A DNA stretch of 5,284 nt from Ignavibacteriales bacterium UBA6490. Its GTDB lineage: Bacteria; Bacteroidota; Ignavibacteria; Ignavibacteriales; Ignavibacteriaceae. Shown here in pieces: positions 1 to 5,284 of this stretch. The notes below the pieces were generated by a model. The model was not told the DNA's origin and did not search any database. It worked only from the letters and a program-made list of their open reading frames with translations. How positions within the stretch are numbered: position 1 is the stretch's first letter; each line of letters begins with the position of its first letter. The stretch covers positions 1 through 5,284 of the forward strand of contig DJMM01000073.1 of assembly GCA_002435365.1 (NCBI GenBank). The letters run 5' to 3'. Made by a program: the position numbers and the translations under genes.

Positions 1-7
1 GTTAATT

Positions 8-13
8 AAGAGG
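8..13 (+). promoter_or_regulatory. Ribosome binding site of the aldehyde dehydrogenase gene
   Basis: AAGAGG lies 5 bases before the ATG at 19 and supports that start. Any promoter lies to the left of the window. Confidence 0.65.
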
Positions 14-18
14 CTGCC

Positions 19-1383
19 ATGATTCAATCAGTTAACCCTGCAACAGGGGAGATAATCAGCGTTTATAGCGAGATGAGTGATTCTGAAGTTATTGAGATTT
101 TGGGCAGAACACACAGAAACTATTTTTCCTGGCGGAAGGTCCCGGTTGAGAGAAAAGCTGAATTGCTTTTAAACACTGCTGCTGTATTGAGGAATCGCCG
201 CGAGGAAATTGCAAGGATGATGACCCTCGAAATGGGCAAGCTGTTTCTTCAGTCCTTAGCAGAAGTTGATAAATGCGCATGGGTGTGTGAACATTATGCG
301 GAATATGCCGGTAAATATATCGATGATGAAATGGTGTCAACGGAAGCCACCAGGTCTCTGGTTACATTTCAGCCTCTGGGAGTGATCCTGGCAGTAATGC
401 CGTGGAATTTTCCGCTTTGGCAGGTTATCCGTTTTGCAGTTCCGGCTCTTGCAGCGGGCAACGGAGGTATATTAAAACATTCATCCAATGTGACCGGCTG
501 TGCTTTATTGATTGAAAAAATTTTTCGTGAAGCAGGATTTCCGGAGGATATTTTCAGAACAATTGTTGTCTCATCGGGACGCGTTGAGACGGTGATACAA
601 AATCCTGTAATACAGGCAGTATCTATTACGGGAAGTGTTGCTGCCGGTAAGTCAGTTGCATCTGCTGCGGGAAAGGTACTGAAAAAAACTGTTCTCGAAC
701 TTGGCGGAAGTGATCCTTATATAATACTGGAAGATGCAGATCTCGAAAAGGCTGCTGATTGCTGTGTGACATCAAGACTCATCAATTCCGGCCAAAGCTG
801 CATAAATGCAAAAAGATTCGTTATTGTTGATGAAATTTATGATAAGTTTGAAGAATTGTTTGTAAATAAAATGAGCAATAAGAAGATGGGCGATCCTTTT
901 TCCCAAACTACTGAGCTTGGTCCCCTTGCAAGTGTTAAGTTCCGGAACGAACTTCACCAGCAGGTGGTTGAGAGCGTTGGAAAAGGAGCAAAGGTATTAA
1001 CGGGGGGTAAAATACCTGAAATTGCGGGAGCGTTTTATCCTTCAACCGTACTGAATAATGTTAAAAAGGGTATGCCGGCATATGAAGATGAATTGTTTGG
1101 ACCTGTTGCATCGCTTATCCGTGTTAAAAATGAACATGAAGCTATAGAAGTTGCAAACGATACTGTCTTTGGTCTGGGAGCTGCTGTTTTTACGAGGGAC
1201 AGAATCCGCGGCGAGAGAATTGCAAAAGAGGAAATTAATGCAGGGTGCTGCTTTGTAAATGACTTTGTGAGATCCGACCCACGACTGCCATTCGGAGGTA
1301 TTAAGGAATCGGGATTCGGAAGGGAATTATCTCATTTCGGGATAAGGGAGTTTATGAATATCAAAAGTGTTTATATTAAGTAA
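19..1383 (+). CDS. Aldehyde dehydrogenase, succinate-semialdehyde dehydrogenase (Sad/YneI/GabD1) type
   Basis: Probable cytoplasmic NAD(P)+-dependent oxidation of an aldehyde, most likely succinate semialdehyde, to the acid. The 454-residue length is usual for the short Sad/YneI/GabD1 branch. Visible motifs, in order: an N-terminal NPATGE (6-11); PWNFPLWQ (128-135) with the oxyanion-hole Asn130; the cofactor-binding Lys153 in LKHSSN; ITGS (203-206); the general-base Glu227 in LELGGSDP; the nucleophile Cys261 in NSGQSCINAKRF; and Glu358 in ELFGP, which contacts the nicotinamide ribose in this superfamily. No second Cys lies two residues after Cys261, so the redox-switch disulfide known from human SSADH is not expected. 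The ATG at 19 is preceded by AAGAGG (8-13) at good spacing. truA follows after 41 bases. Superfamily membership is certain. The substrate is inferred, because related enzymes also oxidise glutarate semialdehyde and other aldehydes. Confidence 0.9.
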   Translation: MIQSVNPATGEIISVYSEMSDSEVIEILGRTHRNYFSWRKVPVERKAELLLNTAAVLRNRREEIARMMTLEMGKLFLQSLAEVDKCAWVCEHYAEYAGKYIDDEMVSTEATRSLVTFQPLGVILAVMPWNFPLWQVIRFAVPALAAGNGGILKHSSNVTGCALLIEKIFREAGFPEDIFRTIVVSSGRVETVIQNPVIQAVSITGSVAAGKSVASAAGKVLKKTVLELGGSDPYIILEDADLEKAADCCVTSRLINSGQSCINAKRFVIVDEIYDKFEELFVNKMSNKKMGDPFSQTTELGPLASVKFRNELHQQVVESVGKGAKVLTGGKIPEIAGAFYPSTVLNNVKKGMPAYEDELFGPVASLIRVKNEHEAIEVANDTVFGLGAAVFTRDRIRGERIAKEEINAGCCFVNDFVRSDPRLPFGGIKESGFGRELSHFGIREFMNIKSVYIK

Positions 1384-1424
1384 TATATAATCATTCATTC
1401 TATATTATAAATAAATGCCCGTTA

Positions 1425-2159
1425 TTGAATAATTATAAACTTATTCTGCAGTACGATGGTTCAAATTATGCCGGCTGGCAGCTGCAGAAAAATGCAGTTA
1501 CAATACAGCAGGTTGTTACTGATGCAATTGAAATAATTCTGAAAGAAAAAGTTGTGCTTACAGGGTCCGGCAGGACTGATGCAGGGGTACACGCACTTGG
1601 CCAGGCCGCAAATTTCAAAACTGATAGTTCACTTGAACTGTATAAATTCAGGTATCAGCTCAATTCAGTGCTCCCCTTTGACATTTCAGCAGTAAACGCA
1701 GAAATGGTTGATGAAAATTTTAATTCAAGGTATGATGCAAGAAAAAGGAGTTATATTTACCTTTTATCCAGAATTAAAAGTCCTTTCTATGGAAAATACA
1801 GCTGGAATCCTCATCGCGAAATAGAGTTAAGCAAATTAAGAACATTAAGCAGCGGATTCCTGGGGATGAAGGATTTCTCGGCATTTTGTAAGACATCATC
1901 CGAGACAAAGAATAAGGTGTGCGAGGTTTTTAATATATCCTGGACCGAAAAAAATAATCTGATTGTTTTCTCTATTGAAGCGGACAGGTTCCTTCATGGG
2001 ATGGTGCGGACAATCCTGGGCACATTGCTTGATTCCCTGAAGCATGAAAATCCTGAGCACTTCATTGAAGATATATTTGAAAATAAAGATCGTACTTTTG
2101 CAGGTGAGTCTGTTCCTGCAAAAGGCTTATTTTTATATAAGGTTGAATATGATAATTAA
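1425..2159 (+). CDS. truA: tRNA pseudouridine(38-40) synthase TruA, TTG start
   Basis: Converts uridines 38-40 in the anticodon stem-loop of many tRNAs to pseudouridine; cytoplasmic. The 244 residues fit the family. Visible: the N-terminal LQYDGSNYAGWQ (8-19); GRTDAGVHA (49-57) with catalytic Asp52 and Arg50, equivalent to E. coli Asp60 and Arg58; Tyr110 in KRSYIY, which matches E. coli Tyr118 at the same offset; DFSAF (150-154); and DRFLHGMVRTILG (187-199). The usual Arg of the C-terminal half around position 166 appears to be Cys, which I recall from related FCB sequences and do not read as damage. The start is inferred. Homology begins right at the TTG at 1425, no ATG or GTG exists in frame after the stop at 1377-1379, and there is no Shine-Dalgarno. 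The end overlaps the next gene by 11 bases, suggesting co-translation. Confidence 0.95.
   Translation: MNNYKLILQYDGSNYAGWQLQKNAVTIQQVVTDAIEIILKEKVVLTGSGRTDAGVHALGQAANFKTDSSLELYKFRYQLNSVLPFDISAVNAEMVDENFNSRYDARKRSYIYLLSRIKSPFYGKYSWNPHREIELSKLRTLSSGFLGMKDFSAFCKTSSETKNKVCEVFNISWTEKNNLIVFSIEADRFLHGMVRTILGTLLDSLKHENPEHFIEDIFENKDRTFAGESVPAKGLFLYKVEYDN
2139..2142 (+). promoter_or_regulatory. Ribosome binding site inside truA that sets the SDR start
   Basis: AAGG lies 6 bases before the ATG at 2149, within the last codons of truA. It decides between this start and the longer open frame reaching back to 2044. It suggests translational coupling with truA. Confidence 0.55.
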
Positions 2160-2907
2160 TTTTAAGAAAAGAAGAACTCTCATTACCGGCGGCACCAGAG
2201 GTATCGGGAAAGCCTGTGTTGAACTGTTTGCCGAGGCAGATTCAGAAATCGCTTTTACCTATAATGAGTCCTCAGCTGCAGCTAAGGAACTGGAGCAGAA
2301 ATTCAAAAGCAGGATAAAAATTAAAGGCTATCAGGTTGACATGATGAATACCGGTAATCTGGAAATAACAGTTAAAAATATAGTAGAAGACTTTGGCGGT
2401 ATTGATATACTTATTAATAATGCAGGCATCTGGGAATTTGGTGAAGCAGACTGTATGACCCTGGAAGAATGGGATAAAACAATTAAAATAAACCTTTCAT
2501 CGGTATTTACTGTTACAAAAATTGTACTTCCCGGCATGAAAGAAAGAAAATCCGGAAAAATAATTAATGTTTCTTCAACTGCAGGACAGAGGGGCGAAGC
2601 TTTTCACTCCCATTATGCTGCATCCAAAGGAGGAATGATTGCATTTACTAAATCCCTTGCCGCGGAAGTCGGTAAATATAATATAAATGTTAATGCAGTT
2701 GCACCCGGCTGGGTTCTTACTGAGATGAGTAATCCCACCCTGGCTGACAAAAAATACCTTGAAAAGGTGTTATCTGAAATTCCCCTGCAGAGAATAGCAA
2801 CCGCTGAGGATATCGCCGGTCCGGTCTTCTTTCTGGCATCAGAGGCTGCCAGACATATAAATGGAGAAATACTGAATATAAACGGCGGATCTGTGTTATG
2901 CGGATAG
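2149..2907 (+). CDS. Short-chain dehydrogenase/reductase, FabG-like (3-oxoacyl reductase type)
   Basis: Classical SDR of 252 residues, probably a soluble NADP(H)-dependent ketone or 3-oxoacyl reductase. The Rossmann glycine motif TGGTRGIG is at 13-20; its Arg17 favours NADP(H). Asp64 follows the third strand, and NNAG is at 90-93. The catalytic tetrad is complete: Asn115, Ser143, Tyr156 and Lys160 (YAASK), with the Ser-Tyr spacing of 13 seen in E. coli FabG. PG at 186-187 precedes the substrate loop, and the tail INGEILNINGG matches the FabG end. I chose the ATG at 2149 because AAGG (2139-2142) sits 6 bases before it and the glycine motif then falls at the normal distance. The same frame is open back to 2044, but that part lies inside truA. 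It could be the fatty-acid FabG, an acetoacetyl-CoA reductase or a sugar/alcohol dehydrogenase. No acyl-carrier-protein or fab genes are nearby, so I give no symbol. Confidence 0.9.
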   Translation: MIINFKKRRTLITGGTRGIGKACVELFAEADSEIAFTYNESSAAAKELEQKFKSRIKIKGYQVDMMNTGNLEITVKNIVEDFGGIDILINNAGIWEFGEADCMTLEEWDKTIKINLSSVFTVTKIVLPGMKERKSGKIINVSSTAGQRGEAFHSHYAASKGGMIAFTKSLAAEVGKYNINVNAVAPGWVLTEMSNPTLADKKYLEKVLSEIPLQRIATAEDIAGPVFFLASEAARHINGEILNINGGSVLCG

Positions 2908-2908
2908 A

Positions 2909-2938
2909 TTGTCACTTCATAAGATTATCCGTTACTAT
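2909..2938 (+). promoter_or_regulatory. Candidate sigma70-type promoter for the membrane-protein pair
   Basis: TTGTCA (2909-2914, five of six to the -35 consensus) is followed after 18 bases by TACTAT (2933-2938, four of six to the -10). This falls in the 53-base gap after the SDR gene. Transcription would start near 2945, just upstream of the AGGAG that serves the next gene, giving a very short leader. The match is by eye in AT-rich DNA, so it is tentative. TATATT at 2936-2941 is an alternative -10 with a spacer that is too long. Confidence 0.3.
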
Positions 2939-2950
2939 ATTGAAAAACTA

Positions 2951-2955
2951 AGGAG
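2951..2955 (+). promoter_or_regulatory. Ribosome binding site of the DUF2231 gene
   Basis: AGGAG ends 5 bases before the ATG at 2961 and confirms that start. Confidence 0.7.
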
Positions 2956-2960
2956 TAATT

Positions 2961-3434
2961 ATGGAATTTCTCGCTGAAAATCATCCCCGTGTAATCCATT
3001 TTGCCATAGCCTTTCTTTTTGCTTATCCGTTTGTGGAGCTTCTGGCTCTGCTTTTAAAGAAAGATTATCTCGAAAAGGCTGCCCACCTGATTTTATTATT
3101 TGGTGTTCTAGCTGCTACTGCTGCAGTTATTACGGGTAACCAGGCTGCTGATGCAGCCAGTATCTTGGAGGAAAAAGGAGCAATTATTCCGTTTGGTAGT
3201 ATTAATGAACATGAGGAATATGCTACGATAACTTTAGTGTATTTTACAGCTTTGCTGCTTCTAAGAACATTTCTGGTGCTGAAGCATAAATACAAAGGTT
3301 ACCTGAAATATATAATAGTTGTACTGGCATTTATCGGAGCCTATCTTGTTTTCGAGACCGGTGATCATGGGGGACGTCTTGTATATAAATTCGGAGTTGG
3401 CACCGAACTGAAAAAAATGGAGATTGAGGAATAG
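2961..3434 (+). CDS. DUF2231-family four-helix membrane protein
   Basis: A 157-residue predicted inner-membrane protein of unknown function. It shows the layout I associate with DUF2231. An N-terminal HPRVIHF (8-14) opens helix 1 (about 11-32). Helix 2 (about 42-59) ends in TGNQAAD. A loop carries NEHEEYA (82-88), helix 3 is about 89-107, and helix 4 is about 114-132. The family-like C-terminal signature is TGDHGGRLVYKFGVG (133-147). His8, His13, His84 and His136 lie at or near membrane boundaries. They could bind a metal or haem, but that is inference; no CxxCH motif is present. The tail is short and charged. The start is supported by AGGAG. Its stop lies 2 bases before the next gene, also a membrane protein, so the two are almost certainly co-translated and may act together. 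Family assignment is from motif memory, not a search. Confidence 0.8.
   Translation: MEFLAENHPRVIHFAIAFLFAYPFVELLALLLKKDYLEKAAHLILLFGVLAATAAVITGNQAADAASILEEKGAIIPFGSINEHEEYATITLVYFTALLLLRTFLVLKHKYKGYLKYIIVVLAFIGAYLVFETGDHGGRLVYKFGVGTELKKMEIEE
3426..3430 (+). promoter_or_regulatory. Ribosome binding site that decides a TTG start
   Basis: GAGGA lies within the last codons of the DUF2231 gene, 6 bases before the TTG at 3437. It is the main reason for accepting TTG as the start of the following gene. Confidence 0.6.
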
Positions 3435-3436
3435 TT

Positions 3437-4258
3437 TTGAAAAGCAAGGAGATTATTCCTGTAGTAATAACGGTATTTATCGTTAATGCTGCAGGAATTT
3501 TACTTAAGATATTTGAACTACCCGCTTTTTTCACGCTTCTGGGATTCAGGTTTCATTTATCACTTGTTATTCCTTTTTTATTTATTTCAGGCAGGCTGGA
3601 CCTGGAAATGATCAGAAAGGAGTTTGTCTCCGCTGATTACAGGAAAAATTATCCGTACCCGGTTTCATTAATATTATTACCGTTTTTAATTACTTTAGTG
3701 CTGTATCTTGTCAATTATGTCGACATCGGTGATCCTGAATATTTTTATGAATTTGGACTGTCCTCACTTTTTGACCTGCCCATTTATCTGGTGTGGAATG
3801 CTCCACAACTTATACTTTTCTATTTTTTTATTCTCTATCTGAAGGAGAAAATCAAGCTTAATAATTACATGGTATTCCTGGTGTTTGTATTTCTGTTTCT
3901 GTTTGAATTTATGTCATCAGTAATAAACGAAACGGATTATCTTTCGATAATATGCCTTCCGATTATTGCTTTAATAAATCTGGTTATCATTAATAAATTC
4001 AGAAATATATACTGGTTCGTATGCTTTAATTTCCTGCTGCTGTGGATTCCGCTGCTGCTATTCGGATCTGCCTCAGAGACACTTGTTAAATCCCTTTTTG
4101 CGTCAACTTACAATACCTGGGAAGGATTTCTTGAGGTTAATAAAGTATTAACTGGCTATATGGTACCTGGTTTCCTGATTTCTGTAAGTATTATGCTGCT
4201 GATATTCCTGATCTTACGCAAAGGGAAAAAGGGCGGCACATTATTGCAGGAACAATAA
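3437..4258 (+). CDS. Polytopic membrane protein of unknown function (about eight helices)
   Basis: I do not recognise the family. The 273 residues are very hydrophobic, with about eight likely membrane helices near 6-26, 31-50, 75-95, 116-135, 143-162, 168-186, 190-210 and 241-260. It ends in a basic cytoplasmic-looking tail (RKGKKGG, 261-267). A loop at 51-74 is charged (RLDLEMIRKEF). A possible signature is DLPIYLVWNAPQ (113-124) at the start of helix 4; Asp, Trp, Asn and Pro near a membrane face might be functional. The general shape recalls CPBP-type membrane proteins, but the EExxxR motif of that family is absent, so I do not assign it. The only histidine is His40. The start is TTG, supported by GAGGA at 3426-3430; no ATG or GTG fits better. 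It lies 2 bases after the DUF2231 gene. A partner or assembly role for that protein is an inference from this coupling alone. Confidence 0.8.
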   Translation: MKSKEIIPVVITVFIVNAAGILLKIFELPAFFTLLGFRFHLSLVIPFLFISGRLDLEMIRKEFVSADYRKNYPYPVSLILLPFLITLVLYLVNYVDIGDPEYFYEFGLSSLFDLPIYLVWNAPQLILFYFFILYLKEKIKLNNYMVFLVFVFLFLFEFMSSVINETDYLSIICLPIIALINLVIINKFRNIYWFVCFNFLLLWIPLLLFGSASETLVKSLFASTYNTWEGFLEVNKVLTGYMVPGFLISVSIMLLIFLILRKGKKGGTLLQEQ

Positions 4259-4259
4259 T
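4240..4259 (+). repeat. Perfect 7-base inverted repeat over a stop codon
   Basis: Arms ATTATTG (4240-4246) and CAATAAT (4253-4259) flank a 6-base loop and cover the TAA of the eight-helix membrane protein. The stem is AT-rich and no T-run follows, so an intrinsic terminator is unlikely. It could be a weak 3'-end hairpin or chance. Confidence 0.35.
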
Positions 4260-4299
4260 ATATTACAGACTTTATGGAATGATATACTTTAATTGGTTA

Positions 4300-4316
4300 T
4301 TTTAATATAATTAAAA
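4300..4316. promoter_or_regulatory. AT-only dyad overlapping a possible -10 box
   Basis: TTTTAAT and ATTAAAA form 7-base arms around ATA in the 66-base gap before the beta-barrel gene. TATAAT at 4306-4311, a full -10 consensus, lies inside the dyad. The best-placed -35 (TATACT, 4283-4288, 17-base spacer) is poor. This could be a promoter with an operator, or chance in DNA this rich in A and T. Confidence 0.25.
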
Positions 4317-4324
4317 ACGGATGA

Positions 4325-4915
4325 ATGAAAAGATCTATTATTATCCTTATAATTATTGCAGCACCGGTTCTCTTAGGTGGTAACCTGCCGGCAGATAAAG
4401 CCAGGGGAATTTTTGCAGCTTTTGGTGTGGGTCCCCGGGTTCCGGTGAGCGAATTTTCCAGATCGGCGAGAGTAGGTTACGGATTCGATGTCGAACTTGC
4501 ATATACCGATAATTCATATCTTCCTATATTCCTGTTCGCCAAAATTGGATTTGAACAGTACCCGGGCTCCAACGAGCTGTATGAATCAACACAGTACTCT
4601 AATTTGTCAACTACTTCAGTGCCGATTAATATCGGGGGACGGTATTATTTCGCTCCTATGCTTGAAAATGTCGTTTTGTTTATTCCCTACCTGGAGATCT
4701 CAGCAGGATTTAACTATTATTCAAAGCTGCACCAGTTTAAAATCGGATCGGGTTTAAGTAATTATACCGAAAATATTTCCAAAATCGGCGGCAGTGCAGG
4801 TATTGGCATATCGATGTTCCTGATGGAAATACTGGCATCATATAATTATTTTCAGAATAATCAGTTTATTTCAATGGATATTAAAGTAAGACTTCCTCTT
4901 TATATAAGCTATTAG
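4325..4915 (+). CDS. Secreted outer-membrane beta-barrel protein, uncharacterised
   Basis: A 196-residue protein with a clear signal peptide. A basic start (MKR) is followed by a hydrophobic core (about 4-17) and a likely cleavage near LPA/DKA (after residue 23). The mature part shows alternating hydrophobic and polar residues with many aromatic ends and Gly turns, for example FAAFGVGPRVPV (30-41), YGFDVELAY (52-60), PIFLFAKIGFEQY (67-79), VPINIGGRYYF (99-109) and FIPYLEISAGFNYY (119-132). It ends in an aromatic Tyr196. This suggests an eight-stranded barrel of the small OmpA/OmpW-like sort in the outer membrane; no OmpA peptidoglycan domain is present. The specific role is unknown. The ATG at 4325 is chosen because it gives the signal peptide, although the Shine-Dalgarno is weak. 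The crotonase gene follows after 9 bases and is probably co-transcribed, without an obvious functional link. Confidence 0.8.
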   Translation: MKRSIIILIIIAAPVLLGGNLPADKARGIFAAFGVGPRVPVSEFSRSARVGYGFDVELAYTDNSYLPIFLFAKIGFEQYPGSNELYESTQYSNLSTTSVPINIGGRYYFAPMLENVVLFIPYLEISAGFNYYSKLHQFKIGSGLSNYTENISKIGGSAGIGISMFLMEILASYNYFQNNQFISMDIKVRLPLYISY

Positions 4916-4918
4916 GAG
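4914..4918 (+). promoter_or_regulatory. Ribosome binding site overlapping the upstream stop codon
   Basis: AGGAG begins within the TAG stop (4913-4915) of the beta-barrel gene and ends 6 bases before the ATG at 4925. This arrangement favours translational coupling of the two genes. Confidence 0.7.
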
Positions 4919-4924
4919 TTTAAA

Positions 4925-5284
4925 ATGGATTATAAAAACATACTCGTTGCTAATGAAAATAATATTGCGACATTAACATTAAACCGTACTGATAAACTGA
5001 ATGCCCTCAATATTGAAACTCTTAAAGAGATTTATTCCGCATTTATTGATTTAAGCAGCAACAGGGATATTAAGTCTGTTATAATTACAGGAAGCGGGGA
5101 AAAAGCATTCGCTGCAGGAGCAGATATTAAGGAAATAAACAAGCTGGATGCGCAGGAAGGGAAAAAATTTTCCGAGTTTGGTCAGCAGGTTTTCAGGTAT
5201 ATCGAAAATTCAGCCAAACCTGTAATTGCTGCTGTTAACGGATTCGCTCTGGGAGGAGGATGTGAACTTGCACTGGCATGCCAT
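4925..5284 (+). CDS. Enoyl-CoA hydratase/isomerase (crotonase) family protein, 3' end outside window
   Basis: The first 120 residues of a crotonase-fold enzyme, normally about 260 long, which typically hydrates trans-2-enoyl-CoA to 3-hydroxyacyl-CoA in fatty-acid, butanoate or amino-acid breakdown. Visible: the N-terminal strand pair with LTLNRTDKLNALN (17-29); the CoA and oxyanion-hole segment KAFAAGADIKEI (60-71); and PVIAAVNGFALGGGCELALACH (two parts, 99-109 and 110-120). Gly111 and Glu114 match the rat mitochondrial hydratase Gly141 (oxyanion hole) and Glu144 (catalytic). The second catalytic residue, equivalent to Glu164, would lie just past the edge. So a hydratase cannot be told with certainty from an isomerase or another crotonase member. 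The presence of Glu114 and the close motif match favour a true short-chain enoyl-CoA hydratase. The start is fixed by AGGAG at 4914-4918. Truncation is by the window, not by mutation. Confidence 0.93.
   Translation, partial: MDYKNILVANENNIATLTLNRTDKLNALNIETLKEIYSAFIDLSSNRDIKSVIITGSGEKAFAAGADIKEINKLDAQEGKKFSEFGQQVFRYIENSAKPVIAAVNGFALGGGCELALACH

Noticed and set aside
1386..1409. TATAAT / ATTATA inverted repeat between the aldehyde dehydrogenase gene and truA
   Set aside because: Only six A/T pairs with a 12-base loop and no following T-run; expected by chance in this composition, so not called as a terminator.
2044..2148. A longer open frame extends the SDR protein by 35 residues at its N-terminus
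   Set aside because: The extension lies wholly within truA in another frame and does not look like an SDR N-terminus. The ATG at 2149 has a good Shine-Dalgarno and places the glycine motif correctly.
2613..2915. A 100-codon open frame on the - strand
   Set aside because: It lies opposite the catalytic part of the SDR gene and shows no recognisable motif. The other minus-strand frames (89-340, 772-957, 2331-2537, 3065-3295, 3331-3534) were rejected for the same reason: each lies mainly opposite a well-supported gene.
4247..4324. Intrinsic terminator after the eight-helix membrane protein gene
   Set aside because: The 7-base AT-rich stem at 4240-4259 lacks a GC-rich core and a T-tract, so termination there is not supported.
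4321..4383. ATG at 4321 opening a 20-codon frame across the start of the beta-barrel gene
   Set aside because: It has no Shine-Dalgarno of its own and a low-complexity Tyr-rich product. The ATG at 4325 gives a proper signal peptide.
4488..4757. An 89-codon open frame on the + strand inside the beta-barrel gene
   Set aside because: It is fully nested in a gene with a convincing signal peptide and strand pattern, has no Shine-Dalgarno, and its translation looks like frame-shifted noise.

Overview
This is an AT-rich, gene-dense bacterial chromosomal segment. It has seven protein-coding genes, all on the + strand. Six are complete and the seventh runs off the right edge. I see no RNA genes, insertion sequences, CRISPR arrays, integrases or phage genes, and no gap between genes is longer than about 66 bases. 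The encoded families (an outer-membrane beta-barrel, a DUF2231-type membrane protein, TruA, crotonase) and the base composition suggest a diderm of the Bacteroidota/Chlorobiota/Ignavibacteria (FCB) group. Clear Shine-Dalgarno motifs lie in front of most genes (AAGAGG, AAGG, AGGAG, GAGGA, AGGAG). That fits Ignavibacteria or Chlorobi better than typical Bacteroidia, which usually lack them. This placement is an inference from memory of family flavour, not from a search.

Left part (1-2907): a succinate-semialdehyde-dehydrogenase-like aldehyde dehydrogenase of the Sad/YneI/GabD1 type is followed after 41 bases by truA (tRNA pseudouridine synthase A). truA appears to start with TTG and has no Shine-Dalgarno. 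It overlaps by 11 bases a FabG-like short-chain dehydrogenase/reductase that has its own Shine-Dalgarno inside the truA tail.

Middle (2908-4258): a 53-base gap holds a plausible sigma70-type promoter. It leads into a pair of membrane-protein genes separated by only 2 bases: a four-helix DUF2231 protein, then an eight-helix protein I cannot assign to a family. This tightly coupled pair is the least understood part of the window.

Right part (4259-5284): an AT-only dyad and a possible -10 box precede a small secreted beta-barrel protein. The stop codon of that gene is part of the Shine-Dalgarno of an enoyl-CoA hydratase/isomerase (crotonase) gene, cut at the right edge after the first catalytic glutamate.

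The dehydrogenase, the reductase and the crotonase could act in acyl-CoA, butanoate or fatty-acid metabolism, but they are separated by unrelated genes and no complete pathway is visible. I found no convincing evidence of a new multi-gene system. The best leads are the uncharacterised membrane pair and the unusual truA start.
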